NCBI GenBank assembly: GCA_025352845.1 | Contig: JANXSC010000219.1 | Location: forward strand, 1 to 12,453 | Direction: 5' to 3' | DNA: 12,453 nt | Source: Opitutaceae bacterium | GTDB taxonomy: Bacteria; Verrucomicrobiota; Verrucomicrobiia; Opitutales; Opitutaceae | In this document: piece by piece, positions 1 through 6,530 of the stretch | Position numbering within the stretch: the first letter of the stretch is position 1 | How the letters are laid out: the number at the start of each line of letters is the position of its first letter | The notes under the pieces: generated by a model | The model's input: the letters and a program-made list of their open reading frames with translations, nothing else | What the model was told of the DNA's origin: nothing | Databases searched by the model: none | Program-made: the position numbers and the translations under genes

Positions 1-222
1 TTCCCTCGCCTCCCGCACACCCAGAAAACCTGCAAACACTCTCACGCGCACAAGTCCCTCATCGAAAATAACCGTCCTCGCTTCCCACCGGCGTAAATCT
101 TCCTCCGCCCCGCCGCCTTCAAGTCCGACGGGCTGCTAGCGTCCACCATTTCTTCTGCATGATCAGCAATTTCCGCCCCAATCCCGTCTCGACTCGGGGG
201 TTTCTGGGCTCAATCTCGGCGC
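1..222. other. Non-coding stretch upstream of clpX
   Basis: I see no convincing gene, RNA or promoter in this stretch. In many bacteria clpP ends just before clpX, but no clpP C-terminus is visible here. A 35-codon minus-strand frame (149 down to 42) is open but has no recognisable family and no clear ribosome binding site, so it is not annotated as a gene. The clpX promoter probably lies here, but I cannot pick out -35 and -10 boxes with confidence. Confidence 0.5.
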
Positions 223-1515
223 ATGGCAAAATCGGCGCGCATGACCCTGTGTTCGTTCTGCGGCAAGTCGCAGGCGGAAGTGAAAAAAATCATCGCGGGT
301 CCGGGCGTCTACATTTGCGATTCGTGCGTCAACGTCTGCAAAACGATCATCGATCGCGAGATCAAGACGCCGGCGGCCGAGGCCAAACCGTCGTTCCGGC
401 TCATCAAGCCCTCGGATATCAAGAAGACGCTCGACGACTATGTCATCGGCCAGGATCACGCGAAGAAGGTCCTCTCGGTCGCCGTCTATAATCACTACAA
501 GCGGCTGATGTTCGACTCCGGCCAGACGAGGGACTCCGCCGCGCTGTCGCCGGAGTTCAGCGAGGTCGATGTCGAGAAGAGCAACATTTTGCTCGTCGGC
601 CCGACCGGCTCGGGCAAGACGCTCCTCGCCCGCACGCTCGCCAAGGTGCTCGATGTTCCCTTCACGATTTCCGACGCCACCACGCTCACCGAGGCGGGCT
701 ACGTCGGCGAGGACGTGGAGAACGTCGTCCTCCGCCTCCTGCAGGCGGCGAACTACGACGTGAAGAAAGCCGAGTGCGGCATCATCTACATCGACGAAAT
801 CGACAAGATTGGCCGGAAGACGGAAAACGTCTCGATCACCCGCGATGTCTCGGGCGAAGGCGTGCAGCAGGCGCTGTTGAAAATTCTCGAGGGCACGACG
901 TGCAACGTCCCGCCGCAGGGCGGCCGCAAGCACCCGAATCAGGAATACATCCAGATCAACACGTCGAACATCCTGTTCATTTGCGGCGGTGCCTTCGTCG
1001 GTCTCGATGCGATCGTCCAGCGGCGGAAGGGCACGCGCAGCCTCGGTTTCTCCGCCATCGCGGCGCAGAACGAAGCCGTGCTCAAACCCGAGCAGATGAT
1101 GAAGGAACTCGCGCCCGAGGATCTGATTCGCTTCGGGATGATCCCCGAGTTTATCGGCCGGCTTCCCGTCGTCTCCGTGCTCGATCAGCTCGCCGTCGCG
1201 GACCTCGAGAAGATTTTGCTGCGCACGAAGAACGCGATGGTGAAGCAATATTCCAAGCTCTTCGCGATGGACGGTGTGCGCCTCAAGCTCACGCCGGACG
1301 CCGTCAAGGCGATCGCCGCCAAGGCGATTGAACTTAAAACCGGCGCGCGCGCGCTCCGATCCATCATGGAAAACATCATGCTCGAGGTGATGTATGAGCT
1401 GCCGCAGCGCGAAGACGTCACCGAGGTCGTGATCGATGCCGCCGTGGTGGCCGGCCGCCGCAAACCCTCGATGCGCACCGCCGCCAAGACCGAGCCGAAG
1501 CAGGACGCGGCGTGA
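223..1515 (+). CDS. clpX: ATP-dependent Clp protease ATP-binding subunit ClpX
   Basis: ClpX is the AAA+ unfoldase that forms a cytoplasmic hexamer, unfolds tagged proteins and threads them into the ClpP peptidase. The 430-residue product is full length for the family. It has the N-terminal C4 zinc-binding domain (Cys10, Cys13, Cys32, Cys35) and Walker A GPTGSGKT at 126-133. The GYVG pore loop is at 159-162, Walker B IIYIDEID at 187-194 and the RKH pore-entrance loop at 235-237. The ClpP-docking tripeptide is LGF (274-276) rather than the common IGF. The arginine finger lies in FIGRLP (Arg313) and sensor 2 in GARALR (374-379). The ATG at 223 has no clear Shine-Dalgarno sequence; an in-frame ATG at 241 (MTLCSFCGK) would also keep the zinc domain. 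No clpP is adjacent in the window. The stop codon overlaps the ribosome binding site of the next small gene, suggesting co-transcription. Confidence 0.98.
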   Translation: MAKSARMTLCSFCGKSQAEVKKIIAGPGVYICDSCVNVCKTIIDREIKTPAAEAKPSFRLIKPSDIKKTLDDYVIGQDHAKKVLSVAVYNHYKRLMFDSGQTRDSAALSPEFSEVDVEKSNILLVGPTGSGKTLLARTLAKVLDVPFTISDATTLTEAGYVGEDVENVVLRLLQAANYDVKKAECGIIYIDEIDKIGRKTENVSITRDVSGEGVQQALLKILEGTTCNVPPQGGRKHPNQEYIQINTSNILFICGGAFVGLDAIVQRRKGTRSLGFSAIAAQNEAVLKPEQMMKELAPEDLIRFGMIPEFIGRLPVVSVLDQLAVADLEKILLRTKNAMVKQYSKLFAMDGVRLKLTPDAVKAIAAKAIELKTGARALRSIMENIMLEVMYELPQREDVTEVVIDAAVVAGRRKPSMRTAAKTEPKQDAA

Positions 1516-1525
1516 GGAATTCCGC

Positions 1526-1804
1526 GTGCATCGCGAGCCGCATAGAGATGCGTGGCTTCGAGCGAAGCACGGTCCGAAGCCTAGACCACCGTCTGCGGTT
1601 CTGAAGCAACGGGCCGTCCGTTTTGGGCTGATCCTAGTCGGACTCCTCTTCGTGATCTCTGGAGCTGGCATCGCGATCACTGGCCGCGCCGGCTACAAAT
1701 TTGCATACGCTTCGGGCATCCACGTGCAAATAGGAGGGGCTCTCATTCTTTACCTTGGCGTCTTGATGTTTTTTTACGCGCTGAAGCATGAGAAGAAGCA
1801 ATGA
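1526..1804 (+). CDS. Small two-helix membrane protein, function unknown
   Basis: This 92-residue product uses a GTG start. I chose it because GAGGA at 1514-1518, overlapping the clpX stop, sits seven bases upstream. The same frame is also open upstream to an ATG inside clpX, but that extension is Pro/Arg-rich shadow sequence. The product has a basic N-terminus of about 30 residues and a first hydrophobic helix at about 33-52 (GLILVGLLFVISGAGIAI). A short polar loop follows, then a second helix at about 64-85 and a basic tail ending KHEKKQ. This suggests an inner-membrane hairpin with both ends in the cytoplasm by the positive-inside rule. I recognise no family. Codon use includes CTA, GGA, GGG, AGA and ATA, and the stretch is visibly less GC-rich than clpX, so the gene may be recently acquired or weakly expressed. 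The start is the least certain part. Confidence 0.6.
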   Translation: MHREPHRDAWLRAKHGPKPRPPSAVLKQRAVRFGLILVGLLFVISGAGIAITGRAGYKFAYASGIHVQIGGALILYLGVLMFFYALKHEKKQ

Positions 1805-1862
1805 CCGGCAGCAAATTGTCGGCAGATGGCTCCGAACTCAGCTACACTCCGCCGCTCTTCGT

Positions 1863-2930
1863 TCACCAGTGCGCGTAGTCGCCCTTGTCGAGACCCTTCG
1901 CGAATTCGACGAGAAGCTGGACGCAGCGCTCCACGTCCTCGAGGTCTACTACTTCGCTCGGCGTGTGCATGTAACGTAGCGGAATGCTGACGAGGCCGGT
2001 GGCGACACCGCCGCGACCCATCTGAATCGCGCGGGCGTCGGTGCCAGTGGGGCGCGGGTCGGCTTCGATTTGATAGGGAATCTTCGCCTTCTTCGCGGCC
2101 TTGAGCAGGCGCTCGAAAATCTTGGGATTGATGTTCGCGCCGCGGCACAAGATCGGGCCGCCGCCGAGTTTCGTTTCGCCGAATTTCCGGTTGTCGCAGT
2201 CGGGATGATCGGTCGCATGGCCGACGTCGATCGCGACGGCGATGTGCGGGTTCACGAGGTAGGCCGACGTGGTCGCGCCGCGGACGCCGATTTCTTCCTG
2301 TGAGGTTGCGACGCTGACGACTCTCGCCGCGAAGGGTTTCTTTTCCCTCGCGAGCCGGATGAGCGTCTCGCCGACGATGTAGGCGCCGACCTTGTTGTCG
2401 AACGCGCGCGCCGTGCCGATGCTGCCGCTGAACAACTCCAGCTCATGATCGTAGGTGGCGACGTCGCCGATGCTCACGCGGTCGATCGCCTCGGCCTTGG
2501 AGCGCACGCCGATGTCGATCCAGATCTCGTGTTTCTTCGGGACCTTCTTCCGATCATCCTCGTCCATGAGGTGAATCGCACGTTTGCCGGTCACGCCTTT
2601 GACCGGGCCGTTCGCGGTCTGGATGATCACGCGCCGGCCGGAGATGACGCTGAGGTCGTGGCCGCCGATGGTGTCGAAATAGATGAAGCCGTCTTTGTTG
2701 ACGTAGGTGATGATGAGGCCGAGTTCGTCCATGTGGCCGGCGAGCATGAGCACGGGGTCCCCCTTGGGATTGAGCGTGGCGATGCGGTTGCCGAGCGCGT
2801 CGTTGGCGTAGCTGTCGGCGGCGGGTTTCACGTGGCGGTCAAACACCGCCTGGGCCTCGCCCTCGTAGCCGGAGGGCGAGCGGGCGTGGAGCAGTTCGGC
2901 GAGAAACGCGGGGACTTTGTAGGACGACAT
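1863..2930 (-). CDS. M42 family metallopeptidase (glutamyl aminopeptidase/FrvX-like)
   Basis: M42 peptidases are cytoplasmic di-metal aminopeptidases that form tetrahedral dodecamers and trim short peptides. The 355-residue protein has the usual length and all the expected ligands: His66 and Asp68 in AGHMDE, bridging Asp178 in AFDNK, Glu212-Glu213 in SQEEIG, Asp235 in AIDVGHAT and His322 in YMHTPSE. Glu212 is the expected general base. The N-terminal LLHARSPSGYEGE is also typical. Members have been labelled endoglucanase or FrvX, but the peptidase role is the supported one, and substrate preference cannot be read from sequence. The ATG at 2930 lacks a clear Shine-Dalgarno sequence. The gene is divergent from hisA (49 bp between start codons, so promoters must be close or overlapping) and convergent with the small membrane gene (58 bp gap with no obvious terminator). 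Confidence 0.93.
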   Translation of the reverse strand: MSSYKVPAFLAELLHARSPSGYEGEAQAVFDRHVKPAADSYANDALGNRIATLNPKGDPVLMLAGHMDELGLIITYVNKDGFIYFDTIGGHDLSVISGRRVIIQTANGPVKGVTGKRAIHLMDEDDRKKVPKKHEIWIDIGVRSKAEAIDRVSIGDVATYDHELELFSGSIGTARAFDNKVGAYIVGETLIRLAREKKPFAARVVSVATSQEEIGVRGATTSAYLVNPHIAVAIDVGHATDHPDCDNRKFGETKLGGGPILCRGANINPKIFERLLKAAKKAKIPYQIEADPRPTGTDARAIQMGRGGVATGLVSIPLRYMHTPSEVVDLEDVERCVQLLVEFAKGLDKGDYAHW

Positions 2931-2979
2931 GGGTTTTAGTCTCGCGCTGTCCCGCGGCGGAGCAAAGCGTTTTTCGCGA

Positions 2980-3708
2980 ATGACGATTTATCCCGCCATC
3001 GATATCAAGGGCGGCCGTTGTGTGCGGCTGACGCAGGGCCGCGCCGATCAGGAGACGATCTACGCGGAGAATCCGGCGGAGGTCGCCGCGCAGTTTCGCG
3101 CCGCCGGCAGTGCGTGGGTGCATGTTGTGGACCTCGACGGGGCGTTTGCGGGCGAGCCGCAGAATCTCGCGGCGGTGCAGGCGATCGCGGCGCTCGGGAT
3201 GAAAGTCGAACTCGGCGGCGGGCTGCGCACGCGGGCCGCGGTGGAGCGCGCGCTGGGCTTCGGCGTGAGCCGCGTGGTGATCGGAACGCGGGCGGCGGAG
3301 AGCGAGAGTTTCGTGGACGAACTCGTGCAGGCGTTCGGAGAAAAAATCGCCGTGGGCATCGACGCGAAGAACGGGAAAGTCGCGGTGAAAGGCTGGGTCG
3401 ATACGACCGGCACCGGCGCGCTCGACCTCGCGAAGCGAATGGACGCGCTAGGCGTGCGCACGATCATTTACACCGACATCGGGACCGACGGCATGTTGAC
3501 CGGACCGAATTTTCCCGCGCAGGAAGCGATGCTCGCCGCCGGAAAATTTAACGTGATTGCGAGCGGTGGCGTGAGTCGGCGCGAGGATGTGGTGAAACTC
3601 CAGGAGCTGTCGCGCCGCCATGCGAACCTCGATGGCGTGATCGTGGGCAAAGCGCTTTATGAGAAACGCGTGGAGTTGCCGGACCTGCTGGCAATCGCGC
3701 GCGGGTAG
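2980..3708 (+). CDS. hisA: Phosphoribosylformimino-5-aminoimidazole carboxamide ribotide isomerase HisA
   Basis: HisA catalyses the Amadori rearrangement of ProFAR to PRFAR, the fourth step of histidine synthesis, in the cytoplasm. The 242-residue (beta-alpha)8 protein begins MTIYPAIDIKGGRCVRL, a family signature with catalytic Asp8. The second catalytic Asp is Asp128 in AVGIDAK. Phosphate-binding glycine loops are at GGGLR (79-83) and ASGGVS (194-199), and IYTDIGTDGM (163-172) is also diagnostic. An in-frame ATG at 2929 would add 17 residues, but family alignment favours the ATG at 2980; neither has a Shine-Dalgarno sequence. The gene stands alone, with no other his genes in the window. Its TAG stop lies inside the GTAG end of a REP-like hairpin, so the repeat supplies the stop codon. 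Confidence 0.97.
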   Translation: MTIYPAIDIKGGRCVRLTQGRADQETIYAENPAEVAAQFRAAGSAWVHVVDLDGAFAGEPQNLAAVQAIAALGMKVELGGGLRTRAAVERALGFGVSRVVIGTRAAESESFVDELVQAFGEKIAVGIDAKNGKVAVKGWVDTTGTGALDLAKRMDALGVRTIIYTDIGTDGMLTGPNFPAQEAMLAAGKFNVIASGGVSRREDVVKLQELSRRHANLDGVIVGKALYEKRVELPDLLAIARG

Positions 3709-3760
3709 GGCGGGCTTCAGCCCGCCATTGGATCGGAAGGCGGACTGAAGTCCGCCCTAC
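3705..3760. repeat. Inverted pair of GTAG-type REP-like hairpins
   Basis: Two 22 nt units face each other. The left unit (3705-3726) begins GTAGGGCGG and folds as GGCGGGC/GCCCGCC around a TTCA-type loop. The right unit (3739-3760), read on the minus strand, begins GTAGGGCGG and folds as GGCGGAC/GTCCGCC. Twelve bases separate them. A GTAG tetranucleotide 5' of a short hairpin, in inverted pairs, is the classic layout of REP/BIME elements mobilised by REP-associated tyrosine transposases (established knowledge). No transposase lies in the window. The element sits between convergent hisA and the oxidoreductase, contains both stop codons, and probably acts as a bidirectional transcription terminator or RNA-stabilising hairpin. 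Confidence 0.8.
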
Positions 3761-5145
3761 CTGATCTTCTCCGCGATTTCCTCGAGCGGATAGGTGATGA
3801 TTTCGGCGAGCGTGGGGTGATACCACGGGGCGCGCAGGAGATCGAAGACGGTGGCTTTCATTGCGAGCGGGCCGCTGAAGGCGTGGATGAGTTCGCCGGC
3901 GTCCTTGCCGACGATCTCGGCGCCGAGGATTCGGCCGCGCTTGGGCTCGGCGATTACTTTCACATAGCCGTAGTTCGCGTCCATGAGGATGGATTTGCCG
4001 TGGTCGTTGAACGGGTAGCTCGCGGTGAGATACGGCGTGCCGCGTTCGTCGAGTTCGCGTTCGAGCAGGCCGATGGTGGCGAGCTGGGGATCGGTGAAGA
4101 CGACGTTGAGCAGCAGCGAATAATCGACGGGCTTCAGTTTCGCGACGCCCGCGGCGTGACGCGCGGCGAGTTCGCCCTGCTGGATCGCGATGTGGACGAT
4201 CTCGACGGGGCCGGAGCAATCGCCAGCGGCGTAGATGTGGGGCGCGCTCGTCTGCTGCCACCTGTTCGTCACGATTTGGCCGCTGGGGCGGGTCGTGACG
4301 CCGGCGGCGGCGAGATTGAGTGGCGCGATGTTCGGCTCGCGGCCGAGAGCGTTGAAGAGGTGTGCGGCGCGGCGCTTCACGACCTTGCCGTCGTGCACGA
4401 ACTCGACCTCGTAGCCGGCGCGGCTGTGGCTGATTCGCTGGAGCTGCGTGCCGGCGAAGAGTTCGATCCCTTCGTCGACAAAGACCTGCTGCACGACGGT
4501 CGAGGCGGCGGGCGAGTGGTCGCGGAGGATGTTGGCGCTGCGCTGCACGAGCGTGACGCGCGCGCCGATGCGGTTGAGAAATTGCGCGAGCTCGCAGGCG
4601 ACGATGCCGCCGCCGAGCACGATCACGCTCTTCGGGATGAAATCGAGATCGAGCACATCGTCGCTGGTCCAGTAGGGCACGTCGGCAAGCCCGGGCACGG
4701 GCGGCACGCTGACTTTCGAGCCCGTGCCAATGAGGATGTGCTTCGCGCGGACACGAGTGCCGTTGGAAAGCTCCAAGGTGTGTGCATCGACGAAGCGCGC
4801 GTGGGCCCGGATGAGATCGAATTTCCCGGAGGTGAGAGCCTGCTGTCGGTAGCTCGCGAATTCCGCGATGATTTTCCTTTTCCTGGCGTGGATGGCCTTC
4901 ATGTCGGCGCGGGCCGACGGGATTTTCAGGCCGAATGTTTTTCCTTTTTGCGCGAGGTGCAGCACGTCGGCCATGTAGAGCAGTGTCTTCGACGGCATGC
5001 AGCCGCGCAGAATGCAGAGGCCGCCGAGTTCGCGCGCGCCGTCGATGATCGCGGTCTTGAGGCCGAGCGAGACGGCGACGCGCGCGGCGTTGAAACCGGC
5101 GCTGCCGCCGCCGATGGCGGCGAAGTCGTAAGATTTGGTTTTCAT
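3757..5145 (-). CDS. Class I pyridine nucleotide-disulfide oxidoreductase (Lpd/MerA/Gor-like)
   Basis: This FAD enzyme belongs to the dihydrolipoamide dehydrogenase, glutathione reductase and mercuric reductase superfamily. It passes electrons from NAD(P)H through FAD to a redox-active disulfide. In 462 residues it has the FAD dinucleotide-binding GGGSAG (12-17), the disulfide in GGLCILRGCMPSK (Cys44/Cys49), the NAD(P)-binding GGGIVACE (178-185), the second FAD motif YAAGDC (305-310) and a C-terminal dimerisation domain. That domain carries the catalytic His-Glu pair in HPTLAE (His443, Glu448). The second Rossmann strand ends VTLVQRS rather than with the Glu typical of NAD enzymes, hinting at NADPH. 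I chose the ATG at 5145; a TTG at 5163 would add six residues. No 2-oxoacid dehydrogenase genes are nearby, so a role as E3 is not supported and the substrate is unknown. The start overlaps the upstream DJ-1-like fragment as ATGA. The TAG stop lies in a REP-like hairpin. Confidence 0.92.
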   Translation of the reverse strand: MKTKSYDFAAIGGGSAGFNAARVAVSLGLKTAIIDGARELGGLCILRGCMPSKTLLYMADVLHLAQKGKTFGLKIPSARADMKAIHARKRKIIAEFASYRQQALTSGKFDLIRAHARFVDAHTLELSNGTRVRAKHILIGTGSKVSVPPVPGLADVPYWTSDDVLDLDFIPKSVIVLGGGIVACELAQFLNRIGARVTLVQRSANILRDHSPAASTVVQQVFVDEGIELFAGTQLQRISHSRAGYEVEFVHDGKVVKRRAAHLFNALGREPNIAPLNLAAAGVTTRPSGQIVTNRWQQTSAPHIYAAGDCSGPVEIVHIAIQQGELAARHAAGVAKLKPVDYSLLLNVVFTDPQLATIGLLERELDERGTPYLTASYPFNDHGKSILMDANYGYVKVIAEPKRGRILGAEIVGKDAGELIHAFSGPLAMKATVFDLLRAPWYHPTLAEIITYPLEEIAEKIR

Positions 5146-5246
5146 GCGGTGGGTGTGAGGCAAATGGAGCGCGGCAGGAGATCGATGGGCGCGGTCGCTT
5201 CTATTTCATCAAAACCTTCCGCGAGGATTGCGAGAACGGTGGACAT
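5142..5246 (-). pseudogene. Truncated DJ-1/PfpI (YajL/ThiJ-like) N-terminal fragment
   Basis: A 34-codon minus-strand frame starts at ATG 5246 and ends with TGA at 5144-5142, overlapping the oxidoreductase ATG as ATGA. Its first 24 residues, including LAEGFDEIEATAPIDLL, match the first strand and helix of DJ-1/PfpI proteins, including the conserved Glu that contacts the nucleophilic Cys. The match breaks exactly where the family continues with RRAG; ten unrelated residues follow before the stop. Full-length members have about 180 residues and a nucleophilic Cys near 106, so this cannot be a working DJ-1 domain. I infer an internal deletion or erosion of a DJ-1 gene once cotranscribed with the oxidoreductase. 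The reading frame may survive because its translation couples to the downstream start. It could instead be a chance match, but the motif is strong for so short a stretch. Confidence 0.6.
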
Positions 5247-5251
5247 GATGT

Positions 5252-5258
5252 GAGGTGA
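5252..5258 (+). promoter_or_regulatory. Strong Shine-Dalgarno site for the SDR gene
   Basis: GAGGTGA lies six bases before the ATG at 5265 and fixes that start. It falls within the 18 bp between the start codons of the minus-strand DJ-1 fragment and the SDR gene. Most other genes here lack such a site. Confidence 0.75.
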
Positions 5259-5264
5259 GCACGC

Positions 5265-6167
5265 ATGAGCGGCGCTGCCCACGGAAATATTTCAGGAAAA
5301 CAACTCGTCGTCTTCGGCTGCGGCTACGTCGGAGCGGAGGTGGCGCGGCAGGCGATCGCGCGCGGGTTGCGCGTGACGGCGCTCACCCGCAATGCGGCGA
5401 AGGCCGAGGCGCTGCGGGCCGACGGCATCGAAGTTATCGTCGCGGATCTGGCGGACGACGCATGGCACGAGCAGATCGCGGGCGGGGCGGACTACGGGTT
5501 GAACTGCGTGAGTTCCGGCGGCGGCGGCGGCGAGGGCGCGCGGCGCAGTTATGTCGGTGGGATGAACTCGGTGCTGGCGTGGGCGCGGGCTCGTGGTGCC
5601 GTCGGCACAATGATCTACACGGGGAGCACGGCGGTTTACCCGCAGGGCGGCGGGGCGACGGTCGATGAACTCGCACCAGTCGCACGCGACGGCGGCGAGC
5701 GCGCGCGCATCTTGATCGAGGCCGAAGATCGGCTGCGCGCGAACGACGGCGCGTGTGTGCGGTGGTTTGTGCTGCGGCTCGCGGGGATTTACGGGCCGGG
5801 GCGCCACCACCTGATTGAGCAGGTGCGCGCAGGCGAGGTCGCGGGAAAGGGCGAGTATCGACTAAACCTCATTCATCGCGACGACGTCGCGGCGGCGGTT
5901 TGGGCGGCGTTTGGTGCGCCGGTGGCGGTGGCAAATGAGGTTTTCAACCTCGCCGACGATGGCGCGGCGCCCAAGGCGGAGATCGCTGCGTGGATCGCGG
6001 CGCGGCTTGGCCTGCCGCCGCCGCGCTTCGCGGGCGAACCGGCCGCGGGCCGGCGCGAAGTGACGCCCGATCGCGTGATCGCGAACGCGAAGGCGAAGGT
6101 CATGCTTGGCTGGCGACCAGAATACCCGAGTTTCCACGAGGGCTACGAAAAAATATTGTCGCGTTAG
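5265..6167 (+). CDS. Atypical extended SDR: NAD(P)-binding epimerase/dehydratase-like protein
   Basis: The 300-residue protein has an N-terminal Rossmann fold with nucleotide-binding GCGYVG (18-23) and an acidic DL pair after strand three (61-62). Other family features are YTGSTAVYPQ (118-127), RLAGIYGPGR (171-180) and NLIHRDDVA (201-209), all in the order expected for NAD-dependent epimerases and YeeZ-like proteins. The usual YxxxK catalytic pair is not intact: Tyr125 is followed by Gly at the Lys position (129). This points to an atypical member that may bind the cofactor with altered or no redox chemistry. A Gly-rich loop (84-89) lies in the region that contacts cofactor. The start is set by GAGGTGA at 5252-5258. 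It heads a + strand run with ybaB (53 bp gap) and recR, but nothing in the sequence links its function to theirs. The substrate is unknown. Confidence 0.85.
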   Translation: MSGAAHGNISGKQLVVFGCGYVGAEVARQAIARGLRVTALTRNAAKAEALRADGIEVIVADLADDAWHEQIAGGADYGLNCVSSGGGGGEGARRSYVGGMNSVLAWARARGAVGTMIYTGSTAVYPQGGGATVDELAPVARDGGERARILIEAEDRLRANDGACVRWFVLRLAGIYGPGRHHLIEQVRAGEVAGKGEYRLNLIHRDDVAAAVWAAFGAPVAVANEVFNLADDGAAPKAEIAAWIAARLGLPPPRFAGEPAAGRREVTPDRVIANAKAKVMLGWRPEYPSFHEGYEKILSR

Positions 6168-6179
6168 GTTCGGCACGAT

Positions 6180-6220
6180 CTCTCAACTCTGGGTTTCAAC
6201 CCTCAACCCATTTCCCAACC
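6180..6220 (+). repeat. Pyrimidine-rich TCAAC repeats in the ybaB leader
   Basis: The 53 bp between the SDR gene and ybaB contains three TCAAC copies (from 6183, 6196 and 6203) and one CCAAC (from 6215) in an almost G-free C/T/A tract. A small hairpin GGGT-TTCA-ACCC is possible at 6191-6202. There is no Shine-Dalgarno sequence before the ybaB ATG. The tract could be an unstructured leader that helps initiation without one, or simple-sequence drift. Confidence 0.35.
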
Positions 6221-6529
6221 ATGGCCGGCGTAGGCACTCTTCTCAAACAAGCCCAGAAAATGCAGCGCGGCATCGAGGCGCTCCAGACCCAGCTCGACGC
6301 GAAACAGATCGAGGTGACGAGTGGAGGCGGTGCGGTGAAAATCACGGTGAGCGGCGCGGGGAAATTTCTCGCGCTGGCCCTCGACCCGGAATTCCTGAAG
6401 GAGGACGCCAAGACCGTCGCCGCCACCGTGCTCGGCGCGGTGCAGGACGCGGCGAGGCAGGCGAAGGAATTTAACGACGCCGAAATGCAGAAGGTGACCG
6501 CGGGCTTCAAGATGCCGGGCGGGTTCTGA
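6221..6529 (+). CDS. ybaB: YbaB/EbfC family nucleoid-associated protein
   Basis: YbaB/EbfC proteins are small dimeric DNA-binding proteins that coat the nucleoid and are commonly encoded next to recR. The 102-residue product has the family layout. A coiled N-terminal helix (about 4-27, LLKQAQKMQRGIEALQTQL) is followed by a beta region with SGGGAVKITVSGAGKFLALAL, then the DPEFLKEDAKT segment, a helix (VLGAVQDAARQAKEF) and a Gly/Met-rich tail MPGGF. The ATG at 6221 matches the family N-terminus (MAGVGTLLKQAQ); the longer open frame from 5990 is a shadow of the SDR gene. dnaX, often the first gene of a dnaX-ybaB-recR cluster, is absent here. recR follows after 92 bp that are almost wholly a palindrome. 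Confidence 0.95.
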   Translation: MAGVGTLLKQAQKMQRGIEALQTQLDAKQIEVTSGGGAVKITVSGAGKFLALALDPEFLKEDAKTVAATVLGAVQDAARQAKEFNDAEMQKVTAGFKMPGGF

Positions 6530-6530
6530 T

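Noticed and set aside
42..149. 35-codon minus-strand frame upstream of clpX
   Set aside because: No family resemblance, no clear ribosome binding site, and frames of this length are common by chance in GC-rich DNA.
163..1680. 505-codon minus-strand frame opposite clpX
   Set aside because: It is the antisense shadow of clpX. Its Arg/Leu/His-rich composition lacks domains, while clpX on the other strand is unmistakable.
2931..2979. Promoter boxes between the M42 gene and hisA
   Set aside because: The 49 bp gap must hold control signals, but no pair of boxes with proper spacing is convincing on either strand.
3817..5253. 478-codon plus-strand frame opposite the oxidoreductase
   Set aside because: Antisense shadow rich in Asp/Glu/Ala/Val with no motif; the minus-strand enzyme has all its catalytic residues.
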